From an uncultured Nitrosomonadales bacterium (GTDB taxonomy: Bacteria; Pseudomonadota; Gammaproteobacteria; Burkholderiales; Gallionellaceae), in the NCBI GenBank assembly GCA_903934275.1, contig CAIZNF010000371.1:1-28183 (forward strand): a stretch of 28,183 nucleotides of DNA, written 5' to 3'. Below, piece by piece: positions 23,490 to 28,183 of this stretch; the first letter of the stretch is position 1; the number at the start of each line of letters is the position of its first letter. Position numbers and translations under genes: made by a program. The notes beneath the pieces were generated by a model that did no database searches, was not told the DNA's origin, and saw only the letters and a program-made list of their open reading frames with translations.

Positions 23490-26400
23490 ATGGAACAAAA
23501 AACTGGTGCAGTTATGAATAGCTTGTTGCAATCATTCACTGATGAACTTAGAGGCTTGCTGAAAGAATGGCTGCCTCAATTATCCAAAGATTGGTGGGAT
23601 CGGTACGTTCTCACAGCGTTAACATTTCAACAGCAGGAGCGGGTCAAGCAATCTGGTACAAATGAACTTTCCGGTCTCGACTTGGCCGCGTTGCTGCGAG
23701 TGCTAGATCAAAACTGGTTCGAGCTATCTTCTCGCTTCAATTGGGCAAAAGAATGTCGCAATTGGCTGAAAGAGGCGCAGACCATCCGTAATCGTTGGGC
23801 GCACGTCACGGCAGCAGAAACAGATCCGCGCGATAACTACCGCGATGCCGACACCTTGGAACGTCTGGCAAGAATGCTTGGGGTAAGCGATGCAGTACAA
23901 ACTCAAATAGCCACTTTCAAACAGCGGCAACTGACGCTGTTTTCGCCGCTGGTTGCTCCGGCATCATCTTTGCCGCTTCTTGTCGCGTCACCTGTTTCTG
24001 TTGTGCCTGCCGTAGCAGCAGTGCCGCAAGCAATGGCGATCCTGGACGGCTTTGTGCCCGGTCAGTTGGTGCGCCTGAAATCTAACCATACCAAGGTTTT
24101 CCCTATCCTCTCGACACTGCCCAATTTGGTAGGAGAACGCCGCTACTCGGTTTTTGAGAACAACAAGACAACGAATTACTACGAGAGCCAACTTGAAGGA
24201 ATTCCATACGAGCAGGATGAGAGAATGCCTCTTCCGCTTGCAGAGTTTCACGCACGACTGACTTCTCTGATGTTGTCTTCGCCATCTTCCGCCAATCTTT
24301 ACTCATTGCATTCAGGGCGAGTGCGCTATGTACCGTATCAATATCGCCCCGTACTCAAACTGCTGCGCGCAGATCGACCGCGTTTGCTGATCGCCGACGA
24401 TGTAGGCGTCGGGAAGACCATCGAAGCGGGGCTGATTCTGAAAGAGCTGCAAGCCCGCGCCGAAATTAAATCGGTGCTGATCCTGTGCCCCAAGCCACTG
24501 GTAGCCGAAGGCAAGTGGCGTAACGAAATGAAGCGTTTCGGCGAAGAGTTCACCCATCTTGATGGTGACACCTTGCGCCATTGCTTACACGAAACAGACC
24601 TCGACGGCGAATGGCCGCGCCAGCACAGCCGCACCATTCTGCCGTTTTCCTTGTTCGATGAAGCCATGCTCCATGGCAAATCTCAAAAGCGCGGCAAGAA
24701 AACCAAAGGGTTACTCGACCTTGATCCACCACCACGCTTCGACTTGGTCATCGTGGATGAGGCGCATCACATTCGCAACGCCACCACATGGTTGCACCAA
24801 GGCGTAAAATTTTTCTGCGACCACGCCGAGGCGGTGATTTTTCTGACCGCCACTCCTATCCAGATGGGCAATCAGGATTTGTTCACCTTGCTCAACGTGC
24901 TGCGCCCAGACTTGGTAATAGACCGAGCCAGCTTTGATTTCATGGCCGAACCCAACCCGCATATCCACGCGGCTGCGAATCATCTGCGCTCTGCGGCAGC
25001 AGATAGCCAGCAACAAGCAGTGGCGGAATTAAAGGCGGCGGCAGGGACATTTGCTTTCATTGAAACCCCCGATTTTCAGCGTGTACTGGATATGCTTGTC
25101 GAACCGGAAATCAGCCCAGCCACACGGGTTGCCTTGATTCGAGAAATCGAGCGATTTTCCACTTTCGACAGCCTTATCAATCGCACACGTCGGCGCGACA
25201 TCGGCAACTTCACCACTCGCAAGCCGGAAACAATTTCCATCCCGGCTACTGATGCCCAGCAAGCCTTTCACGACCAGTTGATTGCTACGGCAGCGCGGAT
25301 TTTCAAGCAAAGCCACGGGCAGCAGGCGGTATTGTTCATGCTCTCCACCCTGCGACGGCAGGCGGCCAGTTGCCTCTACGCGCTGGCGCCGTTCATAGAC
25401 CAATGGCTGGATGGCAAGCTGGACGATCTTGGTCTGGCGGAAATCAACGACGATGAAGCGGACGAGGTGGAGGTTTTGCCGCCGGGCAGTTTGCAGGCCG
25501 AAATAGAACAACTGCGCCAGGCCGCAAGGCTGCTTGATCCAGCCGACCCAAAGCTGGATGCCTTCCTCGCCATCATCCGCGACAAGCAAGCCTTGTCTAA
25601 TAACAAGCTACTGGTGTTTACCAGCTTCCGCCACACCTTATTTTATCTGGAGCGAAATCTACTTGCGGCAGGCATCCGCATCGGTGTGATCCACGGCGGC
25701 GTAGCGGACGAAGACCGCCGCGACATCCGCCAACGCTTTGCACAAGCCAGAGAGCAAGCCGACACACTGGACGTGCTGCTCTCCACCGAAGTCGGCAGCG
25801 AAGGCCTGGACTTCCAGTTCTGCGATGGCATGGTCAATTACGATTTGCCGTGGAACCCGATGCGCATCGAACAGCGCATCGGGCGTATAGACCGCTACGG
25901 GCAAAAAAGCGAAGTTGTGGTCATTAACAACCTCATCACCCCCGGCACGGTGGATGCTGACATCTACGAACGCTGCCTGCTGCGCATCGGCGTATTCCAG
26001 CAAGCGCTGGGCGCGAGCGAAGAAATCCTCGGCCAGATCAGCCAGCAACTGCGCGCTATTTCCGAAAGCTTCGACCTGACCCCGCAACAGCGGCAAGAGC
26101 GGCTGCAACAACTGGCGGACAACGAACTACGCGAGATTCAGGAACAGGAATCGCTGGAAAGCCGCGCCACCGAATTGTTTGGCTTAAGTCTGCCCAATGA
26201 CGATGACTTGACTACCCCGACCAGCGGCTGGCTCACGCCGGAAGCACTGCATTCAACTGCAGCCCTTTACCTGCGTGACCGTTCCGGCAAAGAGCATGAA
26301 GTCATACTCGGCAATCAAGTCCTCAAAACTCTGCGACTGGATGCCGATGCGCGCACCCGTCTGCTGGAGGATTTTCAGAAACTGAAAGCCGACAATCAGG

Positions 26401-27095
26401 AGGCGAGAGCTTGGGAGCGCTGGCTCAAAGGAAATACGCCACACGTCGAAATCACCTTCGATCAGGATTGCGCCAGCGATAATCCCAAGGCTGCGCTGCT
26501 GCACCCCGCACACCCGCTGCTGCGCCAGGCCGCCGCCCACCTGCACCCGCGTCAGCCGGTTTATGTCCAGTGTCGGGCACAGACGGCGGAACTGGCAGCG
26601 GGGGTATATCCCTTCGCCCTTTACCAGTGGCACAAGCAAGGTGTTCGCGCCGATTGTGAGCTGGTGGCTGTGGCGGAATCGCCGGAAATCGAAGCGAAGT
26701 TGTTCACCTTGTTGCATGACGCGCTTCCAGTAGCGGAAAGCGAACTGCCCGCGCAAGCCGTGTTCGATGCACTCGAAACCCGCCACCATCAACGCTGGCG
26801 CGACGCGCTGGCGAATCACAAGGAGTTTAACCAACAATTGGTGGCTTACCGCCTAAACAGCTTGATGGCCAGCACCAAAGCGCGACTGCACCAAGTGAAT
26901 GACCAGTTGAGCAAGGCTGCGGAAGATAAAATTCGCATCATGAGACAAGCGGAACATGACCGTATAAAGGCTGACTACAACCTCCACAAGGGTAAATTGG
27001 AGGCTGCCAAGGAAGCGGCAGATATTCGCGCCGAGGCGGTGGCGTTTGGGGTTGTGGTTGTGGTTGTGGTTGTGGTTGTGGTGGAAAAGAAATGA
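23490..27095 (+). CDS. HEPN-like domain fused to a SNF2-family DEAH helicase
   Basis: A 1201-residue protein. Residues about 10-130 are helical and resemble the Swt1-type HEPN domain, with R100-NRWA-H105 giving the R-x4-H motif of HEPN ribonucleases. A linker and a VPGQLVRLKSN segment (about 189-230) precede the helicase. Walker A is DDVGVGKT (303-310, K309), followed by DEAH (423-426) and TAT (453-455). The helicase C-half has VFTSFRHTLFYLERN, VIHGGV, STEVGSEGLDFQ and the QRIGRIDRYGQ arginine-finger motif. A long helical C-terminal region follows, with a charged coiled coil (about 1125-1185) and a tail of 11 valines. SNF2 enzymes translocate on double-stranded DNA. The start is uncertain: ATG 23490 or ATG 23514 (after a weak GGTG). 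The stop overlaps the next gene as ATGA. It resembles DISARM-type DrmD helicases in outline, but no other DISARM gene is present. Confidence 0.9.
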   Translation: MEQKTGAVMNSLLQSFTDELRGLLKEWLPQLSKDWWDRYVLTALTFQQQERVKQSGTNELSGLDLAALLRVLDQNWFELSSRFNWAKECRNWLKEAQTIRNRWAHVTAAETDPRDNYRDADTLERLARMLGVSDAVQTQIATFKQRQLTLFSPLVAPASSLPLLVASPVSVVPAVAAVPQAMAILDGFVPGQLVRLKSNHTKVFPILSTLPNLVGERRYSVFENNKTTNYYESQLEGIPYEQDERMPLPLAEFHARLTSLMLSSPSSANLYSLHSGRVRYVPYQYRPVLKLLRADRPRLLIADDVGVGKTIEAGLILKELQARAEIKSVLILCPKPLVAEGKWRNEMKRFGEEFTHLDGDTLRHCLHETDLDGEWPRQHSRTILPFSLFDEAMLHGKSQKRGKKTKGLLDLDPPPRFDLVIVDEAHHIRNATTWLHQGVKFFCDHAEAVIFLTATPIQMGNQDLFTLLNVLRPDLVIDRASFDFMAEPNPHIHAAANHLRSAAADSQQQAVAELKAAAGTFAFIETPDFQRVLDMLVEPEISPATRVALIREIERFSTFDSLINRTRRRDIGNFTTRKPETISIPATDAQQAFHDQLIATAARIFKQSHGQQAVLFMLSTLRRQAASCLYALAPFIDQWLDGKLDDLGLAEINDDEADEVEVLPPGSLQAEIEQLRQAARLLDPADPKLDAFLAIIRDKQALSNNKLLVFTSFRHTLFYLERNLLAAGIRIGVIHGGVADEDRRDIRQRFAQAREQADTLDVLLSTEVGSEGLDFQFCDGMVNYDLPWNPMRIEQRIGRIDRYGQKSEVVVINNLITPGTVDADIYERCLLRIGVFQQALGASEEILGQISQQLRAISESFDLTPQQRQERLQQLADNELREIQEQESLESRATELFGLSLPNDDDLTTPTSGWLTPEALHSTAALYLRDRSGKEHEVILGNQVLKTLRLDADARTRLLEDFQKLKADNQEARAWERWLKGNTPHVEITFDQDCASDNPKAALLHPAHPLLRQAAAHLHPRQPVYVQCRAQTAELAAGVYPFALYQWHKQGVRADCELVAVAESPEIEAKLFTLLHDALPVAESELPAQAVFDALETRHHQRWRDALANHKEFNQQLVAYRLNSLMASTKARLHQVNDQLSKAAEDKIRIMRQAEHDRIKADYNLHKGKLEAAKEAADIRAEAVAFGVVVVVVVVVVVEKK
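27051..27080 (+). repeat. Hexanucleotide microsatellite (GTTGTG)5 at the 3' end of the helicase gene
   Basis: Five perfect GTTGTG units followed by GTG encode eleven consecutive valines just before the final EKK. Loss or gain of units would keep the frame and change only the tail length. It ends 11 nt before the overlapping start of the next gene. Confidence 0.9.
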
Positions 27096-28183
27096 GTCGG
27101 AGCTTTATTGAAGAACTCGCGTCAAAACGCCGGATATTATTGGATGGACTGGAGGCCAACGGGGGGGATATTAATCTGGATATTTTTGAAGATTTTTATC
27201 CAGACAAAGCACACTTCGTTTTTGAGTTGCTTCAGAATGCAGAAGATGCCGGAGCGACGGAAGCGGTTTTTCGTTTGACATCAGAAGGTTGTTTGTTTGA
27301 GCACGACGGTAAACGTACCTTTACAGAAGCTGACGTCAGGGCAATAACTGGAATTCACAATAGCACTAAGAGCAAGACAGCAGATCAAATAGGAAAGTTT
27401 GGAGTTGGGTTCAAATCTGTCTTTGTTTATACGCTCACGCCCATTGTATGGTCAGGCGATTTTTCATTCAAAATTTTACAGCTTATACTGCCAGAGCATG
27501 TAGAACGTGATCCAGAAATCGGAACGAAAACCCGCTTTTATTTTCCATTTAATAATCCCGATAAGAAGCCCAAAGATGCCTACGCCGAAATTGATTCTGG
27601 CCTGAAATATCTAGCGGAAACAACGCTGCTATTTCTTTCCCATCTAGAATCGATCCACTGGCAGAACGCGGAGGCTGAGTCTGGAGAAGTTCTGCGGTTC
27701 AAGCACTCCGACAATCACTTCGAAGTTCTCAAGCAAATAGGTGTCAAGGCAACAGCCAGCTCTCACTTTCTAAAATTCGATCAAGCTGTGGCGGTAGCGT
27801 GTCTGGAGAAACAGCGAGTCGCGGTTGCTTACGCACTCGACTTTCTGCCAAACGTGCAGGACTTTGATCCCAAGAAGGGACTGGTCAAACAGCTAAAAAT
27901 AATTCCTGCAACATCGGGGCGAGTGGCAGTTTTCTTTCCTGCTGAGAAAGAAACGTCTGGTCTTCGGTTTCACCTGCACGCACCCTTTGTACCTGAGCTT
28001 AGCCGTGCTAGCATCAAGGAAACGGATGTTAATCTACCTCTCTTCCAGCAACTCGCCACTTTGGCGGCGGCATCACTACATCAAGTTCGTGATCTTGGTC
28101 TGCTCACCGCCGACTTTCTATCGGTATTGCCCAATCCACAGGATTCAATTCCCACGCGCTATCAGGATATACGCAAGGCCATC
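27092..28183 (+). CDS. Sacsin-type HSP90-like (GHKL) ATPase, 3' end outside the window
   Basis: The frame is open for 364 codons from the ATGA overlap with the helicase stop to the window edge. It has the sacsin-like N-box HFVFELLQNAEDAGATEAVF (E45, N49, D52), a degenerate G1 region (about 70-73) and the G2 loop IGKFGVGFKSVF (about 100-111), then FLSHLESIHW typical of the fold's far side. GHKL ATPases close around ATP and act as conformational switches. Sacsin-like ATPases are frequent in bacterial defence islands, often with large C-terminal parts; here the C-terminus is not visible. A GGAAAAG precedes the ATG. Base composition is A+T-richer than the helicase and dcw genes. The ATGA overlap indicates co-translation with the helicase. 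Confidence 0.85.
   Translation, partial: MSRSFIEELASKRRILLDGLEANGGDINLDIFEDFYPDKAHFVFELLQNAEDAGATEAVFRLTSEGCLFEHDGKRTFTEADVRAITGIHNSTKSKTADQIGKFGVGFKSVFVYTLTPIVWSGDFSFKILQLILPEHVERDPEIGTKTRFYFPFNNPDKKPKDAYAEIDSGLKYLAETTLLFLSHLESIHWQNAEAESGEVLRFKHSDNHFEVLKQIGVKATASSHFLKFDQAVAVACLEKQRVAVAYALDFLPNVQDFDPKKGLVKQLKIIPATSGRVAVFFPAEKETSGLRFHLHAPFVPELSRASIKETDVNLPLFQQLATLAAASLHQVRDLGLLTADFLSVLPNPQDSIPTRYQDIRKAI

Noticed and set aside
23490..27095. DISARM system (DrmD)
   Set aside because: The helicase resembles DrmD in outline, but no DrmA, DrmB, DrmC or methyltransferase gene is in the window and the partners are SprT and a sacsin-like ATPase.
26938..27159. Minus-strand frame with Gln-Pro repeats opposite the helicase end
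   Set aside because: It is the antisense reading of the GTTGTG microsatellite, with no ribosome site or conserved content.

Overview
The window is a piece of a Gram-negative, most likely betaproteobacterial, chromosome. It carries an almost complete dcw (division and cell wall) cluster on the + strand, a three-gene block on the - strand to its left, and an accessory region resembling a defence island to its right. MurE carries the DNPR motif, which points to meso-diaminopimelate peptidoglycan. The divergent dsbA/SPOR/argS block and the protein sequences suggest a Nitrosomonadales (Gallionella/Sideroxydans-like) organism. That placement rests on recalled similarity, not on a search.

Layout. 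3-3168 (- strand): argS, then a SPOR-domain protein, then a DsbA-type thiol oxidase, transcribed leftwards. 3169-3796: intergenic, with an argS promoter candidate, a well-formed mraZ promoter (3716-3744) and five 10-bp MraZ-box repeats (3742-3791). 3797-22203 (+ strand): mraZ, rsmH, ftsL, ftsI, murE, murF, mraY, murD, ftsW, murG, murC, murB, ddl, ftsQ, ftsA, ftsZ, which together supply the cytoplasmic and lipid-linked peptidoglycan precursors and the core divisome. The gene usually next in this neighbourhood, lpxC, is not there. 22204-28183: a frameshifted and truncated Mrr-like nuclease relic, a SprT-like metalloprotease with a zinc ribbon, a 1201-residue SNF2-type helicase with an N-terminal HEPN-like segment (R-x4-H motif) and a poly-valine tail, and the first 364 codons of a sacsin/HSP90-type ATPase gene that overlaps the helicase gene by ATGA and runs off the window.

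Two things stand out. First, the dcw cluster is peppered with short palindromic repeats of several unrelated families at gene junctions and inside genes. One ~53-bp element occurs twice, once in frame inside murE (adding about 30 residues) and once inverted between ddl and ftsQ. Another element is in frame inside murC. Others form the 3' ends of murE, murF, murB and ftsQ. Several widened junctions are bridged by small open frames that begin on the upstream stop (ATGA) and end on or just inside the next gene's start. This would fit insertions into formerly overlapping genes with translation kept continuous. Second, the SprT / HEPN-SNF2 helicase / sacsin-ATPase set looks like a candidate defence operon that I cannot match to a named system.

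No tRNA, rRNA, CRISPR array or transposase was seen.
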